NCBI GenBank assembly: GCA_963965975.1
Contig: OZ014422.1
Span: 5,045,155 to 5,109,154 of the forward strand
DNA: 64,000 bases
From: Xestospongia bergquistia
Lineage: Eukaryota; Porifera; Demospongiae; Haplosclerida; Petrosiidae
Reading direction: 5' to 3'
Shown here: positions 12,992-24,513 of the stretch, one piece after another
How the letters are laid out: every line of letters starts with the position of its first letter
Numbering within the stretch: the stretch's first letter is position 1
Translations under genes and position numbers: made by a program
Notes under the pieces: model-generated
Seen by the model: the letters and a program-made list of their open reading frames with translations, nothing else
Told to the model about the DNA's origin: nothing
Database searches by the model: none

Positions 12992-14093
12992 TTATTCCAC
13001 AGGATAAGAAGCCATTGTGGCAATTCCACACATGTTGTTTTTATTACGAGCAATCATAATGTATCCATTCATGCCCCAGCTTGCACCTATATGTGAATTG
13101 AAGTATTAATCAAGAGCAAAATGACAGGAATCTTACCCCAGGAATTCTGACAAAGCCAGTAATCTTCACCTCCATAGTTGCCATAACCTACTACAAGCAT
13201 GGAGTGGTCAAGTTTAGTTGATGAGCATTGGTCACTAGAATAAACACCACTATGGTATAGCTAGATAATATAATGACAAAATAATGCTAAATTAAATATA
13301 GTGAGTCTATTGTGTTTACTTGAAAAGAACTATGACCTGCATCAACAGCTACCATCACAGGTTGGTTAGCAACAGCATAAGCTAGAGCAGTCTCATTGCC
13401 ACTCATAACATTCATAAAAAAGCTGATAGGGAAACGGTTGCCATTACACTTGTGACAAATACACTGTGAACCATTAGTATTAGGATAGTCACTACAGAGA
13501 CCACCTAGTCGTTTAATACACTGGACAACATCTGATTCTAAATGCCTACACTGACAGTCTGGAGTGCAACAGTCTATTAACTCCTCGTAGCTATATGCCA
13601 CTAAATGACCTGTTTTAATTGCATGGAGACTGCTAACTGCATCAACTAGTACAATTTCTACGCTACAGTCATATTGGTCTTGATTTTTAACAGGCAAAAC
13701 AACTCCTTTGTCTACCCAGTTCACTTCTGATGGAGGATCAAACAGTGGCTTGCTGTTAAAATGTTTGCTATCATGAGGTGGCTGCAAAATTATCTTTGAT
13801 TTAAGAAGAGTTTCAGGACTCTATTAAAACAAAGGTAACGTTGTTATAACTATATTGATCGAACTTACCAAGTGAGCAAATTTGTTCAATTCCACAGTGT
13901 AACCAAGTTGTGCAGAATTATGCTGATTGACAAAGTCTGCATTCTTTTTCCATTGTGGATAATATGAGCTCAAGTCATCCACACCAGACAAATGTATAGC
14001 AGCCCAGCTAAGGAAGTCAGAATACTCTGTTCCTTCACTGAATACACAGTAGGAAAGAGATAGTATCAAAGTCACTTCTAGTAGAAACTTCAT
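12992..14093 (-). CDS. Cathepsin L-like protein with the catalytic cysteine position altered
   Basis: Four exons, 13869-14093, 13320-13820, 13137-13260 and 12992-13086, give 314 residues with a signal peptide ([18 protein letters not shown]). The propeptide resembles inhibitor I29 ([20 protein letters not shown], then VELNKFAHL). The mature papain fold has [16 protein letters not shown], then [10 protein letters not shown] where active papain enzymes have CGSCWAFS. In an ungapped alignment the nucleophile position is Ser and the preceding residue is Cys. The His ([11 protein letters not shown]) and Asn (CQNSWGASWG) regions are intact. The CNGG block of normal enzymes is missing. Sponge silicateins are cathepsin L relatives with Ser in place of the catalytic Cys, but this protein also lacks the Trp and Phe that follow. 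A pseudoenzyme, a silicatein-like protein, or an enzyme using the shifted Cys are all possible. Confidence 0.85.
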
Positions 14094-14148
14094 TATTGCA
14101 GTCAGAAAGGGGAGTGGGTGGATCGTACAAAGCCACGCCCACTTAAAC
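14094..14148. promoter_or_regulatory. 55-bp shared promoter between the cathepsin-like gene and the basic orphan
   Basis: Only 55 bp separate the two start codons. The interval contains gtgggtgg and gccacgcccac, which read as GC/CACCC-box-like sites on opposite strands. So small a gap makes shared control very likely if both starts are right. Confidence 0.6.
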
Positions 14149-15377
14149 ATGAGTTCGAGTTTAGTGAAGAAAGCTCTTTCTTCAACTGATGGAAGGGAAA
14201 GAAGGAAGCAGACTAAAAAAACAAAAACGAATAGTGATGACACATTAAAGGACTACTTGATATGGGATAAACACTTTGAAGAGGCAGCTCAAATGTTGGG
14301 TTCTAATGACGAGACCTTACCATCAAGTACTAAATCACGTGATGATAAGACAACAGAAACAAGAATGGAGGTTATTTCATCAAAACGTTTAGTACGTCAG
14401 AGAAAGAAACTTTTAAAAAAGGTAATTATAATATATTTAATTTATCTATTATTTAATTTAATTTATTGACGTTTTACCTAGTCTCGTAATTTGATACTTA
14501 TTCTCATAACGTGATACCTAATCTCATTACATTCACTTTAGTTCAACTGTATCACTTTACATATTATCCTCTTTTTTTACATTTATCAGATGTTAGGAGG
14601 GTTTACCTTATAGATAATACTGATTATCTACATTTCTTGTATTGTCAATATCCTAAGCATATCTTTGACTCTTTGTAACACTAGATATCTAGCCCCACTA
14701 ACATAATAGATTGATTCTTATTATTTAATGTGTTCTCATAGACAACTATAAACTGATCTTTAATAAATTAGTCCCAAACCTATTGTTATAAATGACTGTT
14801 AAAAATTGGACAAATTAGATCAAAGATAAATTAATATATAAAACTCTATTGTTTGTAATTGAAGTAGTAAAGTACCAGTTCATTGTAAATTAATACTTAA
14901 ACCTTGAACCTTATGAATTCTCTTTATTATAATATACTGGGTATAGTAAATTGTTTGCACTGCTGACATTTGATACATGACTGCACCATTGACCAATAGT
15001 ACATTTTTGATATTTAGTTTCCTAGTTATATTCCTAATGGCTTCTCTGTTGTTTTACAGCAAGCTAATTTTGGCTTCTCTAAGACTGTTGAGAATTAATA
15101 CTCTGTCCCAAATTTCCAACCAAATTTTTCTATCTATAGTAATACTTTATCATTTGTTCTTATCACATGACAAATGCGTCTAGTCACATGACTTTTCCAT
15201 TATATCCCATGACAGCTAACATATAAAAAACAACAAAGGGAGTCTGTTGGAAGTAATCCAAAAATATTTGCAGAAGAAGCCATCAAAAGAGCCATTAAAA
15301 AAAGAAATAGAAAGAGAGAGAAAACAAACAAATTTAGTATCATGAACATACCTTTGGGAAGAGACACTTATATGTAA
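14149..15377 (+). CDS. Small basic protein of unknown function
   Basis: Two exons, 14149-14421 and 15216-15377, join in phase to give 144 residues. The protein is Lys/Arg-rich (ERRKQTKKTK, KRLVRQRKKLLKK, AIKRAIKKRNRKRE) with no signal peptide or membrane segment and a short conserved-looking end (SIMNIPLGRDTYM). Nuclear or nucleolar localisation is likely from the basic clusters. I do not recognise the family. The 794-bp intron between the exons holds no convincing exon. Support for the gene is the clean splice pair, the open frame and the tight divergent neighbour. Confidence 0.65.
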
Positions 15378-15541
15378 CAAAATTCATTTATTAAAGAAAT
15401 TTTGACAAAACAACTTTCTACTAACAAAATTGTTAAAGACATTAAAACTGTTACCACAAGTGATTGATTAATAAATAATACATAATACTACTTGTGAAAT
15501 ATTTTAACTCATTAATAAATAGTTACATGTGCAGTATATTT

Positions 15542-16651
15542 TTAAGGTGACTGTGGTATAGCTCGTTGTATAGAAGGGGTTGGTAGAGGAGATGGTTGAG
15601 GAGTGTGTTCACGTATTGAAGAGGCAAGCATTTTACAAGAGTCAGCTACTGCACGTGTGCAACTAACTAGACGTTGCCAATGACGCTCATTGCTGCCTAG
15701 TTTTTTCTCAGACACAGACCCATTCTTAGCAGAATTGGAACCAATCTTGTGTTCTATCAGTGCTATTGTTGTGTTCAACATTTGAATACTAGCGCTTACA
15801 ACTGACATTGCACTAGCCAATATATCAGTCTGACTCTGCTCACCTTCTGGAGTTAAATGAGCCGACTGACCAGCAAATTCTGGAAGACATGCATAATTAA
15901 CTACGCTATTTACAGCTGCTATTAAGGGATCCGTAAACATGGCCACTTTTTTACGATCACCAAAATGTCCACTTGTAATAAAAGCTTTCACAGACGCCAC
16001 AAAGGCAGCGGAAACACCATCTAAGGATTGAACACAGGCGCTAAATTGACCACGAGTCACTTCCCCAAGATCCATGTTTTCACTTGCTTGTTGACAACCT
16101 TGTCTTAATATTGTAAGTTGACTAGCTATGGTCTTAGTCAGCTCAAGTATATCTTCACTAGTTAGAGCACCATGTGCAGGTGACAGCTTGCTGCAAGTAT
16201 TGGATATTATAAGCTTAGCTTTAGCAAAGTAATATTGGTCAACAATTCCAGGTTGAGCTGGAACAGTATTCACATCGCATAGTGCAGTAACATAGGCAGC
16301 ATGAGTAGCAGCTTCTATGAGTGCAGTCACTTTATCAGCTATCATTTGAACTGTTCCTTCAACTTCAGTAAAAGTTTCTTCTTTAAGTTGGCGTGTCAGA
16401 TCTTTAATAGATATTGCTAACCCTTTAGTGTTAGCTATAATGGCATCTCTTGACTTGTTATACGAATCTCCAGAACGTGATACTGGATATAAAGCTCTGG
16501 CTGCTTTGGAACCAGAACGTAGTAACAATAGTTCTGCAACTAATTCTAGTAGTTCAATTGCTCCTTCACAGCCACGACTAACTTCTTTAGCAGAGTAAAT
16601 GAGAGATGGTGAAGAAGTAAGTTGAGGAGAGAATTGTACTGAAGCCATCAT
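15542..16651 (-). CDS. TLNRD1: Talin rod domain-containing protein 1
   Basis: A single coding exon of 369 residues. Features shared with TLNRD1 (MESDC1) are ELVAELLLLRSGSKA, the SRDAIIANTKGLAISIKDL segment, AQPGIVDQYYFAKAK, VTRGQFSACVQSL and TDILASAMSVVSASIQ. These are helical-bundle segments like the talin R7/R8 rod pair, which bind actin and dimerise. A Pro/Ser-rich tail ends the protein. An acceptor (TTGTAG) at about 16682 and a donor (GTAAGT) at 16725-16730 suggest a very short 5' UTR intron; the start chosen is the first ATG after that acceptor, with a second ATG directly adjacent. It is head-to-head with the isochorismatase-like gene. Confidence 0.9.
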   Translation of the reverse strand: MMASVQFSPQLTSSPSLIYSAKEVSRGCEGAIELLELVAELLLLRSGSKAARALYPVSRSGDSYNKSRDAIIANTKGLAISIKDLTRQLKEETFTEVEGTVQMIADKVTALIEAATHAAYVTALCDVNTVPAQPGIVDQYYFAKAKLIISNTCSKLSPAHGALTSEDILELTKTIASQLTILRQGCQQASENMDLGEVTRGQFSACVQSLDGVSAAFVASVKAFITSGHFGDRKKVAMFTDPLIAAVNSVVNYACLPEFAGQSAHLTPEGEQSQTDILASAMSVVSASIQMLNTTIALIEHKIGSNSAKNGSVSEKKLGSNERHWQRLVSCTRAVADSCKMLASSIREHTPQPSPLPTPSIQRAIPQSP

Positions 16652-16892
16652 GGTAATAGATAGAGGCCTGACAGAGAACACCTACAACAAAAGTAAATGA
16701 TCTTAATCATAGAGTCCCATGGTAACTTACTAATCTTAATTTCTCTGTCTTGCAATATACTTGTAGTTAAGGCTATTCCATTAAACAGCTTTGCACTGTT
16801 CAGTGTTTACACTAGCGATTTACTACAAATACAAACATACCACGGCCAGCAGTACGCCACGCCTAAATTAGTGGGAGTGGCTAATTACCAAA
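16652..16892. promoter_or_regulatory. Shared promoter of TLNRD1 and the isochorismatase-like gene
   Basis: 241 bp separate the divergent starts, including the likely 49-bp TLNRD1 5' UTR intron. Just before the isochorismatase start are gccacgcc and gtgggagtggc, again CACCC/GC-box-like. Promoter function is inferred. Confidence 0.5.
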
Positions 16893-18321
16893 ATGGCTAC
16901 AGGTGAGTGTTGTATAAATTCTATATTTAATGATTCTTCTCTTGACTTTAGGTCAACTTGTACGTAGTCTTGGTCGTCTGACAGCTAATAGTAGTTATTT
17001 CTTTTTATGTGACATGCAAGAGAAATTTCATCCAATTATTCGGTATTTTCCTGAGATTATCACAGTGGCAAAGAAAATGGTTCATATCTTTAATTAACAT
17101 TAATAAAATATTATACCAGTTAAATGAAGCCAATGAGCATATGATAGGGAGCTGTAGTATGCAGACAATGATTTAAGAATGTTTCTTTAGTAAAATAAAT
17201 ATTATTCTAACATAATCTTGCATAGCCAGCCTGTTTATTAATTTAATGTTAGCGTTAAGGTTAACACTGATTATGGTATCAGTATTTAGTAGACGAGGCT
17301 CATTGTATAGCTAACATTAGTACATTTCCAATAGATGTCCTCCTTGACTCTTTAATTTCTTATTATATTTTCAACTGGCAGCATTAAATGTTTGTCTTAA
17401 ACACTAACTCACTCTAATGTCACCTCTAGGTTCAAGCTGCCCATATATTGGAGATACCAGTAATTGTCACTGAACAATATCCCAAAGGTCACTTCTCTAT
17501 TTCCTCTATAAATAAACTTATAATTTATTTGTAGGTCTTGGTAAAACTGTCAGTGATATTGACATATCAAAAGCTAGAGGAGTATTCGAAAAAACAAAAT
17601 TTTCAATGGTAGTGCCTGAAGTGGAAGCAGTCTTTGAGTCTGAGCCAACTCGTAAAAGTGTAGTGCTATTTGGCATTGAGGTAATTTAATGTGATACTAT
17701 TCAATTAAAATATACTATAATGTTGATATAATTCTGTTACTGTGTACTCAATTATTTGTGTACAGGATAAAGTTACAAATAAAAGGTCGGCTAAAAATTT
17801 TGCACCTTTAATCATTTTTGTGTTTATCTAAACTTTAACTGCAATGTACTCCTTATAATAATAATGTGATAAGAATATTTCATGAATCAACTTTTGTCAC
17901 AATACTTTTCTCACTGTGAAAATAACTGGCTATACCATACATGTTTACTGATATACTAACAATTCTATACTATTAACTTTTTGTAGACTCAAGTATGTGT
18001 TCAGCAGACTTGTCTTGATTTGATTGAGCGAGGATTTGATGTCCACATTCTTGCTGATGGATGCTCTTCACGCTCACAAGTTGATCGATTGTTTGCATTT
18101 GAGGTAATTATTATAATAAACACTTTAATTGATTGAGGTATCAGGCTAGACTTAATTTTGGTATTTTCTCTTAGCGTATGCGTCAATGTGGGGCCTTTGT
18201 CACTACCAGTGAATCAGTTTTATTTGAATTAATGGGAGATTCTAAGCATCCTCATTTTAAGGAACTACAGCCTTTAGTGAAGACCTCTGCTCCTGACTCT
18301 GGACTATTAACAAAACTTTAA
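16893..18321 (+). CDS. ISOC2: Isochorismatase-domain protein (ISOC1/ISOC2 type)
   Basis: Six exons: 16893-16902, 16952-17079, 17430-17487, 17535-17680, 17987-18103 and 18175-18321, giving 201 residues, close to the length of ISOC2. The fold and triad of the cysteine-hydrolase family are visible: Asp in FLCDMQEKF, Lys in EKTKFSMV, and Cys in [15 protein letters not shown]. The [20 protein letters not shown] and [15 protein letters not shown] segments are typical. The animal protein's substrate is not settled, so enzymatic activity is inferred only from the triad. The first exon codes for only three residues plus one base. Exon 2 ends at an unusual GTTCAT donor. ISOC1 and ISOC2 are hard to separate by eye. 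Confidence 0.88.
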
Positions 18322-18580
18322 CAAGACATTAAATTAGTCTTTTGCTTGTATTTCATTAATTTGTTTGATTATTGCTAAAATTAAAAGGGGCTATTGCAAT
18401 TTAATCTACACAACTCTTATGTAAGAATTTGTAATATTAAGGGTACCTCAGAATTCAGAATGCATTATCAATGTATATAACATTACTGTTTATTAATAAG
18501 ATGGATACTTTATAAATTGTTAGAATAAATGTATATTTCTATTATAAATATTTGTTATAAATAATATGAAAACATTCTAC

Positions 18581-21500
18581 TTATGTTACATATATCAGGG
18601 GTTCTTTATCATTTAACTGTTCATGGTAATCATAAAGTAATTGTAGGTTTTTATCATCTCCAAAGTCAGAACACTCTTTCTCTCTCTTCTACAATAAAAA
18701 AATTGGTATTAAAACATGACATGTTACTTCTCACTATAAAACAATTAATATCTGTAAATATCCAAACAGTTTTGAGAGAACATTCTAAAAAGCACTTATA
18801 AACATCTAATAATATAATACCACTATATCAGATTTATCATACCAGAACTTTTTCTAAGACTTTGATAGGTATCTATTCAAAGCTATATAACTAGTGTGTG
18901 TAGAACATCTTACCTGTTGGAATAGAAATGCTTTAACTTGTTTCCTGTATGCTGCTAAGATCAGTACAGGTAATAAACATAAAGGTACTATATATAACAA
19001 AGCAGGTTGTGCAGCTGATGATAAGTAGAGTGCTATGAATGCTAAAACTAAACCAATTGAATAACCTAGAAAAAAATATACAAATTTAGAAGTCAAGTTA
19101 TGTTACTAATATTTATTGTATTTTGTTATTGGAAGTGATCCTAAATTAAGATTATTATTAATTCTATAATAATATGACCTTTAGAGGTTATTATAGCATT
19201 GTCCTTTAATTGTTGGAAAATGGAAGTTAATAATGTTGAAATAACACATTAGGATATGCAACAACAAATAATCATTAAAACAAGCCCATTGTTAAAATAT
19301 TGTAATTATACTTATTGGTTATTATGTTCATTATTGGATATTACTCTGTGATAGTCACATACAACAATAGAATAACATATCAAAAACAAGGAAAGGACCA
19401 TATACAAGGCAAGATATTCATGTTAGTTTGTTTACATAATTTCATTTGTTCATTGGTATTGAAATGACAACTTTCCATGAATTTATTAGTGCTATATATA
19501 TATATATGTACATTTTCTGTTAGTTTAGTTAGTGTATTAATATCTCATTGGCACTTCTATGGTATCATGCCAAGAGTAAAGAAGGAAGTAACAGTAATAA
19601 TCATTAAAATTAATACTAAAAATAGAAGCAAAAATTAGCCAGCAATTACTTTAGTCACAATTTTATGATTACCTTGATGTTCATTAAAATTCATATCAAT
19701 TTTAATATAATTTAGTAGGCTTAGCTTTAATAATTTTTAATAAATTTAAAAATGCATTTATTAAATATTTTCGGTTTTAGTTGAAGTTAACAAAAACAAA
19801 CACTTCCCATAGTTTGGTTCCGCACACTAAATTGTCTTACCATACCTAATATGGATATCACAAAGTAGATGATAGATTTGCCAGATAAGAGATCAAATTT
19901 GAGACAATGAGATACAAATAGTCCTGGTACAGCCATGTCCCCAAATCCTAAGAAAGTATCCAAATCACGAATATTGCACACTCTCTCAAAATCATTTAGA
20001 AATATTTTTGGAGCACTGAGTAATATTGGAAGCTAGACAAAATAAATAATTATAAGTTGAGTCATCTTTAATGTAAATGGATTCATGGATGGGATGAATG
20101 GATAGATAGTGGGTTGATAAATGGATTCATAGATGAGAATAGTGGGATGGATGGATAGATGCATAGATAGATTCATGGGTAAATGGATGAATTCATGGCT
20201 GGGTAGTTAATAAAGGGGGGAGGAGATGGTAACATAACACCTGTTTATAAGCGCTAATAGCCTTAGTTAGAGAGGTAGTAATTGTTTATTGGTTGTCCAG
20301 ACAAAAATGAAGTCCATCATGTGCTTTTCTCAAATTCTCACCTGTTCATAAGATGTACTCATGCGTTCTTTGATTCCAATATTAATAGCACTAGTTGTAG
20401 TAGCTGTTAAGCTTTCAGTATCACTAGAACTAGTCCCAGTAATAGCACCTAACATTACACTTTCACCCTACAGAGAACATGGAGTGAGGTCTACCTCTAT
20501 AATTAACAAAATATAATTACATTTGAGAAGTATGGAGTCAAAAATACAAAGAAGACATCATAGCACAACATTACTATTAGAAGTAATATCACCACCTAAG
20601 GAAGGAACTTAGAATATTACCAGAACCTATGTATATGACTTACCCAAGTATCCACATTAATTAATCCATTGATAACATAGACTATAAAACAGGCACCTAA
20701 CAGATTATGTAGGAACCATATGGAACTAAAAATGATCAATGAAAGAAAAATAGATCAACAGATAGTTTATCTATTAGCAAAAAGTAAATTATAATATTAT
20801 TATTTTTATAAGATATGTTATTTCATGTGTAGGGGGAATATTTACTATATTTAGTGAGTATCTATTAGGTAGAGTAAGTGTATTATATATAATTCCTTAC
20901 GGTTCCTTTCGATCCAGAAGCCACCAAAATGACAGTGAAATAGATATACTAAGTGTTATAAAGAACTTGACATCAGGTCGATAATTCAATAGAGGGAATT
21001 TGTTTGGAGGTAATCTGTGAACAATGAAGCATTAGGACTTGTATTTAGTATAACTATTTTGAGTTATAATATAACAATACATACATTCTTTACAGTATAG
21101 GATATATTAATATTGTAATAGTTGAATACTAAAGAATTTATATTTTATATACCTCCATTTAAGAAATGGTATTAGAGCAACAAATGGAGACAACACAAAG
21201 AATACAGAAACACATGAGCCAAAAGAAAACACAACAATGATAGCATAAACTAGAAAAAAAAAGGAAAGGATTATCTATGCATAATTTATATCAGGTTATT
21301 TATTTAGTTAGGCTGCATTTGAATTGATATTTTTTATAAAACTGATCCAGGCTTCACAATGAGGGGCCTCAGAAGGGAAATACTTATGATAAAGCCTGGG
21401 TCAGTTTTTCAATGTGCTGGATTAAGTGTAGATTGAGTCAGTAGTAATAATATATAATTCTCTTACCCACAGGAAAGTAAAACAGATACAACAGTAGTAA

Positions 21501-22991
21501 CAAAATACAAACTGTCACAACAAAAAAAATAACACTGACAATTTTGTTCATAGTGGCACAACGATTTGGCTTGTGATAAGAAGTCTCTTTGACATGCCAC
21601 AAATGTTCTTCTTCTTTTCTAAAGAGTAAGCCGTACCTGACAATAGAAATAACACATTAGTTATTTTTTATAATAAAACAATCTTTCTGTATTGTCTTCT
21701 CATTACCTTAAAAATTCAAAGTATTCTGTGGCATAAATAGCTGAAAATACCACTATTAGAACTGCAGTGACAATCAATATTAACTCAGAACCATTAATCA
21801 ATGAATCTCGTCCTTCGGAAAAAGATTCTATTTTAAGAGTACAGCTGGAAGACTTAATTTGATCCTAGTCGGAATGTAAAGAAGTGCAATGTACTCAAAA
21901 TCTACATTAGCAAGTAAATTATATAAAACACATCATCTGTCATTGGTTATTTCAAGCTTGTTTGTGAGTATTGTCAGAATGTCAGTATAGTATTTAGATA
22001 TATCATAGTAACATTATAATGATTCTTTTACTCACAATAAGATAATTGCCATCTTGTCTGGTGATGAATAGTATATTCAATGGAATCTTCAATGGTCTAT
22101 TTATTGATATATCAGAAAGCTAGACAAAAGATAAAGAAAGAATGAGATTAAACAGTTAATTTACACTTCAGTATAGAATAGTTAACACATGTGTCATTTG
22201 TGGTAAGTGAGCTTTGATATAGACACATTACTATACTATCCAGGTGTTAATACATAATATGGATAATTATTATACCTTTTGTCCTTTATTAAGGATAACT
22301 ATTAATATTTCAGCTCTTGCCATGTATGTATTATATACCATGTAGAACATAGAACACTGTCCTTCTTCAACTAATATTGCTGCAGACTGATGGTCCTTGG
22401 GAAGATTGTGTAAGGAGCACCCATTATCCAAATGTAGTACAGAATACTGTGTAAATTAAGATATTTGTTAAACCTACCATAGTCTGTGTAAACTGTCATA
22501 AATTAATAAAACACCATCTGTTCTTACAATTCTTTGTATACACTTATCATGTATCAAAATACAACTATTCCTGCATACCATGACTGACTGACTGCTTATG
22601 TTAGACTAGAATACAATATAGTAAATATTATATGATACAATGTCCTGCTTGATGCCAATATTAGTATACACATACTCATCTTTGTCATGCATGTCTCTAG
22701 TGATTTACCATAATTCAATATGGATGGTCATATTGATTCCTCTTTGAAGGCAACAGTACTGGGAATGATTACATTAACGTCGTGTAGTGAATGAAGCTCA
22801 AAATCTAATATTAAACTGATCATGATCATACTTACTGTTTTTATGCCTGATGCAGACCAGCTGTTGTTACTTGACGTAGCACAGTATTGTCGCTCTCCTA
22901 GGTCAGATATTGCTTTGATGACACTAAAGGCTGCTGTCGAAGTTAATAAGGTAGTCAAGAGAGTGAAGGCAACTATAGTTCGACCATTCAT
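18581..22991 (-). CDS. SPPL2: Signal peptide peptidase-like 2, intramembrane aspartyl protease
   Basis: Fourteen exons join in frame to 585 residues: 22836-22991, 22528-22605, 22276-22446, 22036-22119, 21707-21864, 21467-21636, 21153-21249, 20901-21014, 20644-20725, 20521-20595, 20342-20467, 19846-20032, 18914-19065 and 18581-18688. A signal peptide (MNGRTIVAFTLLTTLL) leads into a lumenal PA-type domain with cysteines, then about nine membrane segments. The catalytic motifs are intact: YD in MLCYDVFFVFLTPYF, GxGD in FLGFGDMAVPGLF, and PAL in SSAAQPALLYIVP. SPPL2 proteases cut type II membrane proteins in endolysosomal membranes. The PA domain and cleavable signal separate it from SPP and SPPL3. 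Exon 11 codes for a Ser/Thr-rich loop that varies in the family. Confidence 0.92.
20080..20215. repeat. Degenerate GGATGGATAGAT-type repeat in an SPPL2 intron
   Basis: Interspersed tggattcatggatg, ggatggatagat and similar units fill much of intron 11. They are related in sequence to the TAPT1-intron minisatellite. Confidence 0.7.
21337..21409. repeat. Short inverted-repeat element in an SPPL2 intron
   Basis: The arms aaaactgatccaggctt (about 21338-21354) and aagcctgggtcagttttt (about 21392-21409) are complementary apart from one extra base, with a loop of about 37 bp. The size and arms fit a miniature inverted-repeat transposon or remnant. Confidence 0.65.
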
Positions 22992-23128
22992 GATTGCTCT
23001 ATTGATGCAATCTCTCCCTATAAACAAAATAGGTGTGGCGAGTCTGGCGACGCCTAGTAATCGATTCGTGTAACACGAATCTTCGTGTTATTGCGCGGGT
23101 AATAGCAACCTGGGCTACTGAGTTCAAA
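22992..23128. promoter_or_regulatory. Shared promoter of SPPL2 and dUTPase with a perfect palindrome
   Basis: 137 bp separate the divergent starts. At 23071-23090 the sequence taacacgaatcttcgtgtta is a perfect 9-bp inverted repeat around a 2-bp centre, the form of a homodimeric transcription-factor site. A ggtgtggcg CACCC-like box lies at about 23032-23040. Factor identity is unknown. Confidence 0.55.
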
Positions 23129-24393
23129 ATGTGTAGTGCTGGCTTTATTGAAGATTTTGTCGATTCTTCACAAATACCATCTCAGAAACGAGTTAAACAT
23201 CACGATGAATTTATGTCAGAAATGATGATCCCTTTGAAAGTAAAAAAATTAACAGAGCACGCGTACTTACCGACAAGAGGATCTACTGATGCTGCTGGTT
23301 ATGACTTGTACAGGTAAATAAATTATGTGGAATGTCTGAGTTCAGAAATATTTGTTAGAAATATAAAAAAAATAGATCTAGATACACAGATTAATTTTTT
23401 TCTCAAAACTTCTCGTTCTATATATATAAACTGTTTAGATTGTACAGATGTACTGATATAACTTTGTAGTTATGTGACACCGCACCCACCATAGTACAGT
23501 CACAAGGCAGACCCAACCCCTATGACTGAATAAGTCTGGGGGAACTGTAATAGTACAACTATTTTGCAATAATGATCGACTGGACTTTAACAAGAAGCGT
23601 AGCATTCTGCATTAATTGTAATATCTAACCAAGCTACATACTAGTAACTATGATAGCCTACAGTTTATAGTTAGTTTTTGAGTTATAGTCTTGTGTACAC
23701 AGCCACTCCCCACTTAAGGAAGAGAAGGGCTAGCTACACAAGACTGACACTATCCTATATCATCATCATGTATTAAATATTAAAGAGTATGTCCCTAGAC
23801 ATCATTTTAATATACTGCAATGTATTGCTATTTTGTAGTGCATATAAAGTTATTGTTCCTGCTGAAGGAAAGCAACTAGTAAAAACAGATATTGCAATAG
23901 CATTACCTCCTGGTTGTTATGGACGTGTGGGTATGTATAAAGTCTATGTAATGTTTATAGATGATTGTTAATGTTATAGCACCGCGATCTGGGTTGTCAT
24001 GGAAACATCACATAGATATTGGAGGTTAGGAATAATGCTAAAACTAACATCATTTTTCTGTTAAAACAAAATTTTTTAATTTATCATTTTTATTAGCTGG
24101 AGTCATCGATCGTGATTATCGTGGTAATGTGGGTGTGGTTATGTTCAACTTGGGCAAACAAGATTTTCAAGGTAAGCCTGCATTGAATTAATAACAATTT
24201 ACTAGTAATTTTAGTAAATAAAGGTGACAGGATAGCACAGTTAGTATTAGAGAGAATATTAACCCCAGAAGTTGTACAAGTTGATGTAAGAAATAGCCTT
24301 TTGTATTATTTTTTAATCATTACTTTTAATTAAAAGGATTTGGACTCAACAGAAAGAGGAGCAGGAGGATTTGGCTCAACAGGACACAATTAA
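23129..24393 (+). CDS. DUT: dUTP diphosphatase (trimeric dUTPase)
   Basis: Six exons, 23129-23313, 23839-23930, 23980-24024, 24097-24171, 24224-24285 and 24337-24393, give 171 residues. All five dUTPase motifs are present in order: [51 protein letters not shown] and [12 protein letters not shown]. The enzyme cuts dUTP to dUMP and pyrophosphate, keeping uracil out of DNA. The start [10 protein letters not shown] is the first in-frame ATG. About 45 residues precede the core, without a clear mitochondrial presequence. Its probable poly(A) signal AATAAA at 24502-24507 lies only 7 bp short of the stop codon of convergent LSM7. Confidence 0.96.
23314..23838. other. dUTPase intron 1 with an imperfect inverted repeat
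   Basis: This 525-bp intron carries complementary stretches gtcttgtgtacacagcc (about 23689-23705) and ggctagctacacaagac (about 23729-23745). No coding exon is seen. Confidence 0.5.
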
Positions 24394-24513
24394 GCTTCCA
24401 ACTCTTACTACATAAATGTACATATACTATAATCAACTTGTATATCTGATCTGACTTCATAATATTTAGTAAATGTGGTTTTTAGTATTGTAATTGATTA
24501 AAATAAACAAAGT

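Noticed and set aside
14977-15183. A 68-codon hydrophobic frame in the intron of the basic orphan gene
   Set aside because: The flanking exons splice cleanly without it, and the hydrophobicity follows from T-rich intron sequence.
22992-23027. A longer N-terminus for SPPL2 starting at about 23027
   Set aside because: That frame has no ATG before 22991; the ATG at 22991 gives a proper signal peptide.
23033-23128. A dUTPase N-terminal extension with a mitochondrial-like basic start
   Set aside because: There is no ATG in the extended frame; it would need a GTG start. An upstream non-annotated exon remains possible.
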